Origin: Rhodopirellula halodulae
GTDB taxonomy: Bacteria > Planctomycetota > Planctomycetia > Pirellulales > Pirellulaceae
Reading direction: 5' to 3'
NCBI RefSeq assembly: GCF_020966775.1
Contig: NZ_JAJKFV010000029.1
Coordinates: 1 to 50,000 of the forward strand
DNA: 50,000 nt
In this document: piece after piece, positions 17,240 to 25,868 of the stretch
How positions within the stretch are numbered: position 1 is the stretch's first letter
How the letters are laid out: every line of letters begins with the position of its first letter
Notes under the pieces: model-generated
Told to the model about the DNA's origin: nothing
The model's database searches: none
Seen by the model: the letters and a program-made list of their open reading frames with translations, nothing else
Made by a program: the position numbers and the translations under genes

Positions 17240-19195
17240 TCAGTTTTCATCGTCCGAGTCAGCGTCGGCGGAGTCGCCGGAGCCGTCCGAATCCTCAGGG
17301 TTCGGCAGTCGCACGAGCATGTAGGTGTCTTGGGTCTCGGTTCCAAAATGAACCAGGACCGACGCCTCATCTTGGGTCAGATTATAGATGCCCGTTTCGG
17401 CAACCACGTCTTCACTTTCACCAATTCTCATCGCAACGCGTTGGGTGTCCTTGTCGACACGCCCCTGGATGGCCTGCGTTTCACCGGTTTTCTCGTTGTG
17501 CAGCGTTCCGGAGACGATGCCTTCTTTATTGACCGCCAATTGGACGATTCGGTTGGGTTCCGCATCATCCGCGTCTGTGGTCAAAGCAAAGGTACCCAGG
17601 GGAAGCCATTCGGATTCTTCTGCGGTTTGTTCATCCGCGGGCGCCTCCACCGTCGCGAGCTCTGCTGCCGATTGGGCGAATTCCTCGGTGGAGGCGACTT
17701 CCTCTCCACCGATGTACACGCGATTGTCTTCGTAGGTCACGTTTCCACCGCTGCCGTAGTCGTAGTACACAGGTTGCTGTGCGGTCGTTGGCGTGCTCCA
17801 GGTGAACCAGTTGTTGACCATGGGGTAGGTCGGCGTGCTCCACCAATAGGTGTAGGGGTAGAAGCGGAAGGAATAGAAATAGTGCCAACCGCAGAAGCGG
17901 AAAGGGTAACGTCCCCACCAATTCGGTCGGAAGCAATCGTGGCGGTGATAGCGCCATCGGTTACGCACATCGTTGCCCCAATCGCGGAAGTGATCGAAAC
18001 GATGTGGGGGAATCGTCGGCCAATTGCTGACGTTGGCCAAGCGGTTTTGCCAGCGATTGTTGATTTGGTTGAATCGGTTGTTGTCGATGTTGGCCCAATC
18101 GAGTCGGTTGTTGATGACGTTGTTGTTGCCGATGTTCACGTCGCCGATGTTGATGTCGGGACGTCGATTCGGCGGCAAGCGGTCACCCGGATCAGGGCGA
18201 TGATCCAGTCCGGGACGATCACCAGGACGATCGAAATTAGGGCGATCCGATCCGGGACGATCTCCAGGGCGTCCATTCGGACGATCGCCGGGGCGACCCG
18301 GTCGGTCACCATCGCCAGGACGATCGATGTTGGGCCGGTCGCGATCTGGCCGATCAGTGTTTGGGCGGTCAATATTGGGGCGGTCGCGACTGGGACGATC
18401 GGCATTGCCTGGGCCGCTTGGTCGAAGAGGACCATCCAAGCCCAAGAAGTTGCCAACATCGCCGGCGGAAGGTCGGCCGCTGGGTAGCTTGCCAAAATCG
18501 GGCATGTCGGGACGACCACCACTTCCCGGCCGTGACGGGCGATCGATTCCGCCCGGACGGTTCAAACCACCGGAGCCGCCTGGACGACTGGGGCGGTCCA
18601 TGCCACCGGGACGATTGATGTTGGGGCGGTCCACCGACGGACGGTTTCCAGACGGCCGATTGCCCGGCAAGGTGCTGGGGCGATCGGGACGGTTCGGGGT
18701 GCCGAGATTGGGACGTGATAGGTCCGGCCGCGATATGTCGGGACGTGACGGACGCGTCGAACCACCAGGGAGACTGGGGCGAGTGGTGCCGGGCAATCCG
18801 GTCGATGGACGGTTGAAATTCGGACGGTTGATATTCGGTTGGCTAACGTTGGGACGGCTGAAGTTTCCACCGCCAACATGTGGCATGCTGGTTTGCGGAC
18901 GCGAGGTCGGCATTCGATTGGCACCGCCAAAGTTCCCGCCCATGTTGCCTCGGTTGAAGTTTGCTCCGCCGCCCATGTTTGGCCTTGCGCCGCCCATGCT
19001 GGGTCGAGCCCCGCCTCCACCAAATGAACGTCCGCCTCCTCCGCCGCGACCACCACCGCCGCCACCACGACCACCGAAACCACCGGCTTCGACGGCAGGC
19101 GTCACCAGCATGACCAGCGACATGGCCAAGGCGGCTGAGATCCAACGGGACGACATCCAACGCAACAAATTGTTTCGGTTCATGCAATGGTTCAT
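17240..19195 (-). CDS. Secreted Gly-rich / RPN-repeat protein
   Basis: A 651-residue exported protein of strong compositional bias. Signal peptide (to about Val-Glu-Ala), then a Gly/Arg region of about 70 residues, then some 250 residues of degenerate Arg-Pro-Asn/Asp repeats (DRPNIDRPN style). An Asn/Trp/Tyr/His-rich block near 380-470 contains FRFCGWHYFYSFRFYPYTYW. A C-terminal acidic domain (about 490-651) opens with VYIGGEEVASTEEFAQSA and ends in Asp/Ser. Similar R. baltica proteins have been called mu-protocadherin-like cell-surface proteins, a name from composition, not function. Its ATG overlaps the upstream SnoaL-like gene stop as ATGA, which supports start 19195; ATG at 19183 is also possible. 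A wall or matrix role is inference. Confidence 0.8.
   Translation of the reverse strand: MNHCMNRNNLLRWMSSRWISAALAMSLVMLVTPAVEAGGFGGRGGGGGGRGGGGGRSFGGGGARPSMGGARPNMGGGANFNRGNMGGNFGGANRMPTSRPQTSMPHVGGGNFSRPNVSQPNINRPNFNRPSTGLPGTTRPSLPGGSTRPSRPDISRPDLSRPNLGTPNRPDRPSTLPGNRPSGNRPSVDRPNINRPGGMDRPSRPGGSGGLNRPGGIDRPSRPGSGGRPDMPDFGKLPSGRPSAGDVGNFLGLDGPLRPSGPGNADRPSRDRPNIDRPNTDRPDRDRPNIDRPGDGDRPGRPGDRPNGRPGDRPGSDRPNFDRPGDRPGLDHRPDPGDRLPPNRRPDINIGDVNIGNNNVINNRLDWANIDNNRFNQINNRWQNRLANVSNWPTIPPHRFDHFRDWGNDVRNRWRYHRHDCFRPNWWGRYPFRFCGWHYFYSFRFYPYTYWWSTPTYPMVNNWFTWSTPTTAQQPVYYDYGSGGNVTYEDNRVYIGGEEVASTEEFAQSAAELATVEAPADEQTAEESEWLPLGTFALTTDADDAEPNRIVQLAVNKEGIVSGTLHNEKTGETQAIQGRVDKDTQRVAMRIGESEDVVAETGIYNLTQDEASVLVHFGTETQDTYMLVRLPNPEDSDGSGDSADADSDDEN
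18160..18880. repeat. Degenerate RPN-coding repeat tract
   Basis: Within the gene above, about 700 nt are built from short units that read GGGACGATC or GGGGCGGTC on the plus strand and encode Arg-Pro-Asn/Asp/Gly triplets on the minus strand. Units are too diverged for a fixed period but alternate at 9-15 nt. The tract keeps long frames open on both strands, which makes false antisense genes likely here. Confidence 0.75.
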
Positions 19196-20205
19196 TGGTT
19201 GTCTCCTGAGGAAACCGTTGGTTCGCGATCGGAGGTCATGTCGCTGTCGGGTGAAGTCTGGCGTTTCAGTGTGACGGCTTTGCCATTGGGAAGTGGTTGA
19301 CCATCGACCGTTCGTGAGATGATGCGAACGGTCATCGTGTCGCGATCAATCGGACGCACAATGCAGGTGCCCGTGGCTTCGCCGCCATCGGCAAGAGTTT
19401 GGGTCATTTCCAAACGCCAATGATCCGCTTCGCCGGCCCAATACCCGCTGCCGAAACTTCCGTCCGCGAAATAGGTCCAGGAACGAACGCGATTTGCACG
19501 CGGGTCATAGCCGATCATTTCGTAACCGATCGGCTCGTCATTGGCACCGAAGGTGAAGGTTCGGCGCAGGAATTGATTGCCGGGGACAAAGGCGATGTCG
19601 CTCCGCAGACCCTCGTCCGATTCCTCTTTCCAGGTTCCGACCAACCAACCCAAAGATTCGATTGGTGATTCGGATTCTGTTGAAAGCGTTTGTTCTTCGA
19701 TGGAGGTGATTTGCCACTTCGCGTCGCTGCCATCCGCTGCGATTCGTGTTACCGTGACGGCGAACTCGGAGGTTTGATCGGCCTCCGACTCGGACTGCAG
19801 CGTGTTGGTGCCTCGGACGATCACATGCGAGTTGTCGAGAGGCTGGACGTCATTGATTTCAGCGGCCAGTTGCAAGGACGGTTCCGCCTCGACCGATTTT
19901 CGAATCAATGCGATGAGCTGTTCGGATCCCGCCGCTTGCAAATTCATTGACTCGTCGGAGTATCGGACGTCGTTGGCCAACAGTTGACCGATGGTGTCGA
20001 ACTGACGCTGGTTGAATGCATCGACGTATCGTTTCAGGTGTGCTCGGACGATTTGGATGTCTTTGCCTTCCGCAGCGTCCGCCGAACTTGCCGAAGACTC
20101 GACGCTTTGATTCGGCGTCTCCTGTCCAAACGTGGGCGGGCAAATGAGCCCGATGCTTGCTGCCAAGCAGATTGACTGCAGCAGCTTTTGTGAAGCAGTG
20201 ATCAT
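19192..20205 (-). CDS. Secreted two-domain protein, SnoaL/DUF4440-like plus lipocalin-like half
   Basis: A 337-residue exported protein with a signal peptide (MITASQKLLQSICLAASIGL, mature start near Phe-Gly-Gln-Glu). Residues about 50-170 resemble the NTF2/SnoaL fold used by DUF4440 proteins (HLKRYVDAFNQRQFDTIGQLLANDV is split by the typical helix-turn and followed by a curved sheet). Residues about 185-310 have SLGWLVGTWKEES and a series of strands ending in RIISRTVDG, a pattern of DUF1579-like beta-barrel domains. Both folds bind small ligands; no substrate is known. It is translationally coupled (ATGA) to the RPN-repeat gene, so the two probably act together at the cell surface. Confidence 0.72.
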   Translation of the reverse strand: MITASQKLLQSICLAASIGLICPPTFGQETPNQSVESSASSADAAEGKDIQIVRAHLKRYVDAFNQRQFDTIGQLLANDVRYSDESMNLQAAGSEQLIALIRKSVEAEPSLQLAAEINDVQPLDNSHVIVRGTNTLQSESEADQTSEFAVTVTRIAADGSDAKWQITSIEEQTLSTESESPIESLGWLVGTWKEESDEGLRSDIAFVPGNQFLRRTFTFGANDEPIGYEMIGYDPRANRVRSWTYFADGSFGSGYWAGEADHWRLEMTQTLADGGEATGTCIVRPIDRDTMTVRIISRTVDGQPLPNGKAVTLKRQTSPDSDMTSDREPTVSSGDNQ

Positions 20206-20469
20206 AAGACGAGTCGATTTTCAGCGTGGGGAGAGGAGGCCGAGCGAATTCCAATGCCCGTCGGCGGTCACCCAATCTTAAAGACTCCGGGGTCAATTTT
20301 CTGCCTTCGGAAAGCGAATAACCCGCAAATTCTGATTCTGATTCAATCTTTCCTGGTCAATCGATTTGCACCGCTGACTTTGCCCGAATCACGTTTTTGT
20401 GGCGTCCGAAAAACAGAACGATGACCAGCAAGATCAAGGAATCAAACCTCTGAAAGCGGAGTGGTCGAA

Positions 20470-21870
20470 ATGACCCGAGGGCACAGGACAGTTTCGGATT
20501 GCATCCAATGGTTTTTGGGTTGTTTCTTCATCTTTGGGGCTGCGATGACGCAACCCGCGATGGGGCAACGGAACGGGTGTGCGGACGGTTGTGACCCATT
20601 CGGGATCATCGCTTGTGACGACTGTGCCCCGGTAGCCTGTGATTCAGTGCCATGTGATTCAGATGGTTGTGATTCGGCGGGATGTGATTCACTCGTTGGC
20701 TGTGGTCCAAGTTGTGAACAGCATGATTGCTTCTGCAAGGAACTGCGTGCGTGTTTGGCGGATAGTGGGATCACGCTGTCGAACAACTTGACCCAGTTCT
20801 ATTTCGGAACGGTCAGTGGCGGAACGGAAGAGACCGGACGCTATGGAGGCCATGGTGATTACGTTGCCAACATGGATCTTGGCAAACTCGGTGTACATGA
20901 AGGGCTGTTCCTGAAACTGCGAGCCGAACACCGATTTGGAAGATCCATCGGTGAAAGTGCCGGCGTGATTTTGCCACCAACACTGGCTGCCGATTTGCCC
21001 GTCGCCGAAAGCGAAGGTTTGTACCTGACCAACGTTCTGTTCACCCAGTTCCTCTCCGAACGCTTTGCGGTCTACGCGGGGAAGCTCGACACGCTCGATG
21101 GAGACACGAACGCCTATGCCAGCGGACGCGGAATCACTCAATTCTCAAACGTCGCCTTCATTGCCAATCCCATCGTTCTGCGATCAGTCCCCTACGCTTC
21201 GCTGGGATGTGGTTTCATCGTCTTGGGTGAAGAAGGCGATCCGGCATTCAATTTCTTGGTGATGAACCCGACCGACACCGCGGACTCGGACGGGTTTGAT
21301 GAGTTGTTCAGCGAAGGCGTTGTGATCTCCGCCGAGGCACGTGTGGGCACGAACTGGCTGAACACACCCGGCCACCAACTGTTGGGAGCTTCCTGGAGTA
21401 GCCGAGACTACGTCTCGTTGGGCCAAGACCCGCGAATCATTCTTCCCAACATTCCGATCAATCGTGCATCGGATTCATGGTCCGTCTACTGGAACATGGA
21501 CCAAGCCTTGTGGGTGGACCCATGCGACGCGAGCCGGCACTGGGGATTCTTTGCTCGCGCCGGAATCGCCGATGATGACACCAACCCGATCAACTACTTG
21601 CTGAGCGCTGGGTTGGGTGGAGCAAGCCCCATTCGCGACGGCGACACGTTTGGGATTGGTTACTACTATTCGGGAACCAGCGACGAGATTGGGCCGCTGT
21701 TGACCGGAGCCTTGGGGCCGATTGGCGACTCGCAGGGAGTTGAAATTTTCTATCGCACCCAGCTCACACAATCCGTTTCCGTCACACCTGATTTCCAATG
21801 GATTGATCAAGCTCGTGAACAAGTGTCCGATGCGTATTTGTTGGGACTTCGGATGAACATCGCGTTCTGA
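20470..21870 (+). CDS. OprB-like carbohydrate porin with Cys-rich N-terminus
   Basis: A 466-residue outer-membrane beta-barrel protein. After the signal peptide (ends near AMGQ) there is a segment of about 60 residues with 13 cysteines (residues 37-95), including four CDSxx pentads in a row. The barrel part begins NLTQFYFGTVSGG and contains an OprB-typical pattern (aromatic strands, LFLKLRAEHRFG, YAGKLDTLDGD) ending in a C-terminal Phe (RMNIAF). OprB proteins pass sugars across the outer membrane. Start ATG at 20470 has GGAG 8 nt upstream; GTG at 20461 is an alternative. The gene is convergent with the Bat operon, 17 nt apart. The Cys segment is unusual for OprB and suggests cross-linking to the cell wall (inference). 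Confidence 0.85.
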   Translation: MTRGHRTVSDCIQWFLGCFFIFGAAMTQPAMGQRNGCADGCDPFGIIACDDCAPVACDSVPCDSDGCDSAGCDSLVGCGPSCEQHDCFCKELRACLADSGITLSNNLTQFYFGTVSGGTEETGRYGGHGDYVANMDLGKLGVHEGLFLKLRAEHRFGRSIGESAGVILPPTLAADLPVAESEGLYLTNVLFTQFLSERFAVYAGKLDTLDGDTNAYASGRGITQFSNVAFIANPIVLRSVPYASLGCGFIVLGEEGDPAFNFLVMNPTDTADSDGFDELFSEGVVISAEARVGTNWLNTPGHQLLGASWSSRDYVSLGQDPRIILPNIPINRASDSWSVYWNMDQALWVDPCDASRHWGFFARAGIADDDTNPINYLLSAGLGGASPIRDGDTFGIGYYYSGTSDEIGPLLTGALGPIGDSQGVEIFYRTQLTQSVSVTPDFQWIDQAREQVSDAYLLGLRMNIAF

Positions 21871-21872
21871 TC

Positions 21873-21900
21873 GAATCCCTGGACCGATCACAAGGGGTTC
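21873..21900. terminator. Possible bidirectional hairpin between porin and BatD
   Basis: GAATCCCT at 21873-21880 can pair with AGGGGTTC at 21893-21900 (one G-T pair), with a 12-nt loop. It spans the short gap between two convergent genes. There is no T run, so it is only a candidate. Confidence 0.3.
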
Positions 21901-23240
21901 AGCGGTGGCAATGGGCGAGAGACACGTTCCCCGACCGATCCGAGTTGACCCACTGAACCGAATTGCCCCACCGAGCCATGTTGACGTGATCGCTCAAAAG
22001 CCTGACGCAGCGGTTGACCGTTCCAGCTCGAATCGACGTCGCCACCATAAAGCGACCGATGCAGTTCCATGATGGCGGCATCGAGTTCGGCGGGATTGAG
22101 TTCGGCGGAAACGTTCTGGTCTGATGAGGTGACGTTTTGCCATTCGGACCAAGCTGCCTCTGCCGCAGACGCGTTGTTCGATTGACAGGCTTGAATGAGT
22201 TTTTTGGACGCGACACGTTCCGGTGGATTCCACCATCGGTGAAGCGTTTGCCAACAGCCTCGGATGCGTTGCGTCTGAGTCGCCGCGAATGCGATCAGGG
22301 CCGCAACCGTCAGCATGATCCACGGAAGCCAGGCTCGATTCTGATTGTCGGTGTCTGCAATATGGGGCTGAGGCGCGGCAGCCACATCAAAGGTGACTTC
22401 GGGCAAGGTCGTTGATCCGAAGCTTTCTTTCTCTGGATCCCACCACACATAACGAATCGCGGGCAGGGTGATTTGCCCCGATCGCTGAAGCTGGTACTTC
22501 ACCGTATCGCGTCGTTGTCCCGTGAACTCGCCTCGTTCCGTGTTGTCGGTGACTTCGGGGGATTTGAGATAGACCTGGACACCCTCGGGAACCTTGCTTG
22601 GCGGCGGCGCGAGTACCATCCCGGACACTTCGTCCGCGGTTTGAGTGATCACTCGCTGAATCACGTCACCTTGTTGAGCCTTGCCCGGACTGGGTTCCCA
22701 TTTCTCCTCGACTTTGATGTTGTCCGTCGTGACCAGGAAAACGTTTGGGGCTTGGTCGGGTGGTCGTTGAATCTCGACCTGGGCTGCTGGGGTCTGTTCT
22801 GAATGATCTGTGGAAGGCCCGGTGAAGCCGTCGCGATTCGAATAACGAACCTCAAATGCCGGTATGGTGACCTGACCGGAGGCTTGAGAGTACAACGCGA
22901 ATTCGTGTGTTTGAACGAACCAGGATTCGTCGCCAACGTCCTCGGAGGAGACGACGGGTGAACCCACCTGGACGATCACGGCGCGAGAAATCTGCGGCAA
23001 GGTGAATGAGGTTGCCCCGACAAAGGACCCGGGCGCACGGACCTTCACGGTGAACGACAGACGCTGACCCACCCACGCTTTGGGATTGGGGACGTCGATT
23101 TCGACTGGTTGGGGCGTTTCGTCGTCCGCCGAGAAAACGGTCGATGGTGTCAAGCACAACCAACCCGCAATGAAAACGCTCGCCAACGCAGAAGCTGAAA
23201 GCCGTCGACGGTTCTGTCGATCCGTTGGATGATTCCTCAT
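21888..23240 (-). CDS. batD: BatD-like protein
   Basis: A protein of about 450 residues with signal peptide (Arg-rich, then LASVFIAGWLCLTPSTVFSA), a periplasmic region of immunoglobulin-like strand repeats and one membrane helix near the middle of the second half (AWLPWIMLTVAALIAFAAT). A cytoplasmic tail of about 120 residues follows. This is the layout of BatD (oxygen tolerance) proteins. The mature part opens with PVEIDVPNPKAWVGQRLSFTVKV-type text, and the family's PEGVQVYLKSPEV and GQITLPAIRYVWWDP strands are present. ATG at 23240 overlaps the BatC stop as ATGA; longer starts are therefore unlikely. It is the last gene of the operon. The C-terminal tail ends in Gly/Ser/Val-rich near-repeats (GSVGQFGSVGQLGSVGE). 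Confidence 0.85.
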   Translation of the reverse strand: MRNHPTDRQNRRRLSASALASVFIAGWLCLTPSTVFSADDETPQPVEIDVPNPKAWVGQRLSFTVKVRAPGSFVGATSFTLPQISRAVIVQVGSPVVSSEDVGDESWFVQTHEFALYSQASGQVTIPAFEVRYSNRDGFTGPSTDHSEQTPAAQVEIQRPPDQAPNVFLVTTDNIKVEEKWEPSPGKAQQGDVIQRVITQTADEVSGMVLAPPPSKVPEGVQVYLKSPEVTDNTERGEFTGQRRDTVKYQLQRSGQITLPAIRYVWWDPEKESFGSTTLPEVTFDVAAAPQPHIADTDNQNRAWLPWIMLTVAALIAFAATQTQRIRGCWQTLHRWWNPPERVASKKLIQACQSNNASAAEAAWSEWQNVTSSDQNVSAELNPAELDAAIMELHRSLYGGDVDSSWNGQPLRQAFERSRQHGSVGQFGSVGQLGSVGERVSRPLPPLNPL

Positions 23241-23881
23241 GGCGTACCGGTTTGCTGTGTTGATGACGGTTCCGATTCCGTGGGTGTGGTGTCGGCCTGT
23301 TCCGCTTTCTCGCGGTCCGCCAGTTGGTAGCGAAACTTTGACTTCAGGAAATCGGCGGGTTGGGTTTGGACTTGATGCAACCAAACAGCCTGCACGGATG
23401 AATCGGTTACGGCCTGTTCGGCGGTGATGTCCGTGTCTTGGCCTTGTTCTTGTTTTTGCTTGTCTTTGTCAAAGACAACTTCGTCCGCGCCCACGCGTTG
23501 GTCACCCGCGTCGCCACCTTTGGCTTCGGTGGCCTTCATGCGAGCTTCGGCAAGGTCGCGATTTTCTTGAGCCTCTTTCCAATCGGGACGCTCCTTCAAA
23601 GCCTCGTCGTAGCTGGCGATCGCTTTGTCGTACTTCCCTCGCATCAACCAGCAATTGCCCAAGTTGAATTTGGAGTCTGGACCAGACGCTCGTGAAAACG
23701 ATTGGGCTGCTTTCTCGAACTCGCCGGCGCGGTACCAGGCAACGCCTTGCCACATGGGGTTTTCAAACGCCGTGGCCGCTTCCGCGAATTGGTTTTGTCG
23801 TAACAGTCGCTGGCCGAGTTGATCAGGTGTCCAGAACCAAGCGGACAACCCAACCGCGGCAATCAAGCAATACACCTTCAC
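23237..23881 (-). CDS. batC: TPR protein, BatC-like
   Basis: A 214-residue protein with an N-terminal signal or anchor (MKVYCLIAAVGLSAWFW) and about three tetratricopeptide repeats (residues about 30-115, e.g. ENPMWQGVAWYRAGEFEKAA and NLGNCWLMRGKYDKAIASYD). A charged, Gln/Glu-rich tail to the C-terminus follows. It presumably scaffolds the VWA proteins BatA and BatB on the periplasmic face. Start is GTG at 23881, overlapping the BatB stop as GTGA; its stop overlaps BatD as ATGA. The tail carries a Asp/Lys/Gln run (VFDKDKQKQEQGQD) with no known domain. Confidence 0.83.
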   Translation of the reverse strand: MKVYCLIAAVGLSAWFWTPDQLGQRLLRQNQFAEAATAFENPMWQGVAWYRAGEFEKAAQSFSRASGPDSKFNLGNCWLMRGKYDKAIASYDEALKERPDWKEAQENRDLAEARMKATEAKGGDAGDQRVGADEVVFDKDKQKQEQGQDTDITAEQAVTDSSVQAVWLHQVQTQPADFLKSKFRYQLADREKAEQADTTPTESEPSSTQQTGTP

Positions 23882-24831
23882 TTGGCTGGCTCCTGACGTT
23901 CTGATTTTTCGCGGCGAAATGACATTGCGACCATGCAGGCCAGCACAGGCGACAACCAGTACCCAGCTTCTTGCCAGCGATCGCTTTTGCCCGCCAGACC
24001 CGTCGAAGAGCGACGCTCTGCAAACTGAATGATCGATTGGATATCTCGATCGTCCACGGTCAGTGGAACGCGTTGTCCGCGAAGCGAATCTGCCAATGAT
24101 TGCAGCGACTGAGTTTCTTGCGACTCTTCCGGGAGCAGACTCAGGAACTCAATCGCCGGTGCGCCGATTGATTGATGAGCGTCGATGACCTGTTTGGCGT
24201 CCAGGTTTGCTTGGTCGGCCATGACCAGGATCGTTGCCCCGTCATGGTTTTCTAGCAGGCGCCCGGCTTCCAAGATGGCTTGGTCCAGGGCGTCGCCGGA
24301 TTTCGGCATGATGGATGGATTGATCTCAGCCGCCATTTCCGCGACCACCGTCGTGTCTTCGGTCGGTGGAAGGACCGCATGTGCCGATCCGGAATACGCA
24401 ACCAGGCCGAGCGGATCCCCTTTCCGAACTGACGCCAAGTCGGCAATCTTCAGTTTGGCTCGTTCCAACGGCGGAGTGGTGAGAGCCGTCGATGCCATGC
24501 TCTCGTCCGCTTTCAGGAGGATGACCAAGGGTTGAGCGTCTTGCGCAAATGGGTTGGCTTCGACTTTCCACGTCGGGCCCGCGATGGCAACCACGGCCAG
24601 CAGCCATCCTGCCGACAAGAAAACCAAGTTGGATTCACGTTTCCACCAAGCGTCGTTCGCGGTGGATCCGTCACTTGTCAATGCGGAGAGCAAGTCCGAG
24701 TCAATTTGTGTTCGCCAGCCTCGCAGTGGATCGGAGCTGGTCTTCCACCACCACGCAACCGCACCCGCAATTGGGATCAACACAAACGCCCACGGCCGGA
24801 TGAAATGGAACGCACTGATTGCGTCGTTCAT
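23878..24831 (-). CDS. batB: VWA-domain membrane protein, BatB-like, degenerate MIDAS
   Basis: A 317-residue protein with membrane helices near residues 12-29 and 69-84, a VWA domain at about 100-280 and a C-terminal helix followed by a basic tail. In the order of the operon it is BatB. The metal-binding (MIDAS) motif expected as DxSxS reads Asp-Glu-Ser-Met-Ala at 109-113, so the third position is Ala. The later loop reads KSGDALDQA where a Thr is usual. In contrast BatA keeps all ligands. Metal binding may be weak or lost. Start ATG at 24831 overlaps the BatA stop as ATGA; the longer frame to 24927 is not needed. Confidence 0.83.
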   Translation of the reverse strand: MNDAISAFHFIRPWAFVLIPIAGAVAWWWKTSSDPLRGWRTQIDSDLLSALTSDGSTANDAWWKRESNLVFLSAGWLLAVVAIAGPTWKVEANPFAQDAQPLVILLKADESMASTALTTPPLERAKLKIADLASVRKGDPLGLVAYSGSAHAVLPPTEDTTVVAEMAAEINPSIMPKSGDALDQAILEAGRLLENHDGATILVMADQANLDAKQVIDAHQSIGAPAIEFLSLLPEESQETQSLQSLADSLRGQRVPLTVDDRDIQSIIQFAERRSSTGLAGKSDRWQEAGYWLSPVLACMVAMSFRREKSERQEPAK

Positions 24832-25868
24832 GCTGCCACCTCCATCTCGCCCGTGACCGGATTGACTCGGATGTGATGGTCTCGTTGATGCGAAGAGTGG
24901 TTTCGTCTTCCGCGGCGAGCCAACCAAGCCTTATCCAAAATGGACAAGCAAAGGCCGGCGAGCAGTGGGAGATAGTAGACATCGGTCCGAGGTCGATGGC
25001 TGACGGTTTGGATTTGATTGGTTTCGATCTTGTTCAGCTCGTCGTAGATACCGGCCAGGTGTTCGCGGTCCGCGGCGAAGAAGTATTTTCCACCGGCTTC
25101 ACTGGCCACGTCTTTCAGTCCCTGTTCATCCAGTTTGTCCTCGCCCACCGTGGTCGGATCACCAATCGCAACCGTGTAGATGGTGATATCGCGTTGAGCT
25201 GCAACGCGAGCGGCTTCGACCGGTGGCAGGTGGCTTTTGGTGTCATTGCCGTCCGTCAGCGCGATGATGGTTTTGGATCGATCGGAGTCTGGATCGAAAA
25301 GACCGACGCCCAAACCGATCGCATCGCCAAACGCGGTGCGTGGTCCGGCCATTCCGACTTCGCATTCAGCGAGCAATTCCAACGCGAGCTTGAGGTCGGT
25401 CGTGAAAGGCGTTTGCAAGTACGCGGCATCGCCGAAAACGACCAAGCCAACGCGGTCGCCCTTGCGTTTTTCGAGGAACTCGCTGAGGACCTCCTTGACC
25501 GCATCCAAACGAGCGACTTTCTTGCCGGCCGAGTTTTGAAAGTCCTCCTGGTCCATCGAACCGGAGAGGTCAACCAGTAACAGCAGGTCTCTCGTTGGGA
25601 CTTCTTTGACCACTGGTGGTTCGACCCATTGTGGTCGAGCGACGGCGGTCAGGACGCACAGCCAAATCAGACTGTTCAGGATCGCTCCTTCCCAGTCGGT
25701 TCGCTTGATGGGGGAGATCCCTGGTTGGCCGAGAACCTTGCGCAGGCGACTGCCGAATGGAACTCGGACCGATACTTCGTGGCGTTGTTGGGCGGGCAAT
25801 GCCAAACGTAGCAACCAAGGCAGCGGCAAAAACGCGAAGCACCAAAGGTGGGCAAAGGTCAGCATCAC
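24828..25868 (-). CDS. batA: VWA-domain membrane protein, BatA-like
   Basis: A 346-residue protein with two N-terminal membrane helices (about 5-26 and 62-78), a VWA domain and a C-terminal helix. The MIDAS motif is intact: DLSGS at residues 100-104, Thr in RTAFGDAIGLG, and Asp in IIALTDGND. Such proteins sit in the inner membrane with the VWA domain outside and work with the MoxR ATPase. Start is GTG at 25868, immediately followed by an ATG at 25865; the GTG overlaps the DUF4381 stop as GTGA. Its own stop overlaps BatB as ATGA. Confidence 0.9.
   Translation of the reverse strand: MMLTFAHLWCFAFLPLPWLLRLALPAQQRHEVSVRVPFGSRLRKVLGQPGISPIKRTDWEGAILNSLIWLCVLTAVARPQWVEPPVVKEVPTRDLLLLVDLSGSMDQEDFQNSAGKKVARLDAVKEVLSEFLEKRKGDRVGLVVFGDAAYLQTPFTTDLKLALELLAECEVGMAGPRTAFGDAIGLGVGLFDPDSDRSKTIIALTDGNDTKSHLPPVEAARVAAQRDITIYTVAIGDPTTVGEDKLDEQGLKDVASEAGGKYFFAADREHLAGIYDELNKIETNQIQTVSHRPRTDVYYLPLLAGLCLSILDKAWLARRGRRNHSSHQRDHHIRVNPVTGEMEVAA

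Noticed and set aside
17174..18487. Plus-strand open frame of 437 codons
   Set aside because: It is antisense to the RPN-repeat and SHD1 genes; the repeat composition keeps it open. No signal, domain or start context.
18160..18880. CRISPR array
   Set aside because: The repeats are degenerate, coding and lack unique spacers of constant length; no cas gene nearby.
18327..19274. Plus-strand open frame of 315 codons rich in Arg, Gly and Pro
   Set aside because: Mirror of the repeat tract of the RPN gene; composition follows from the complementary strand.
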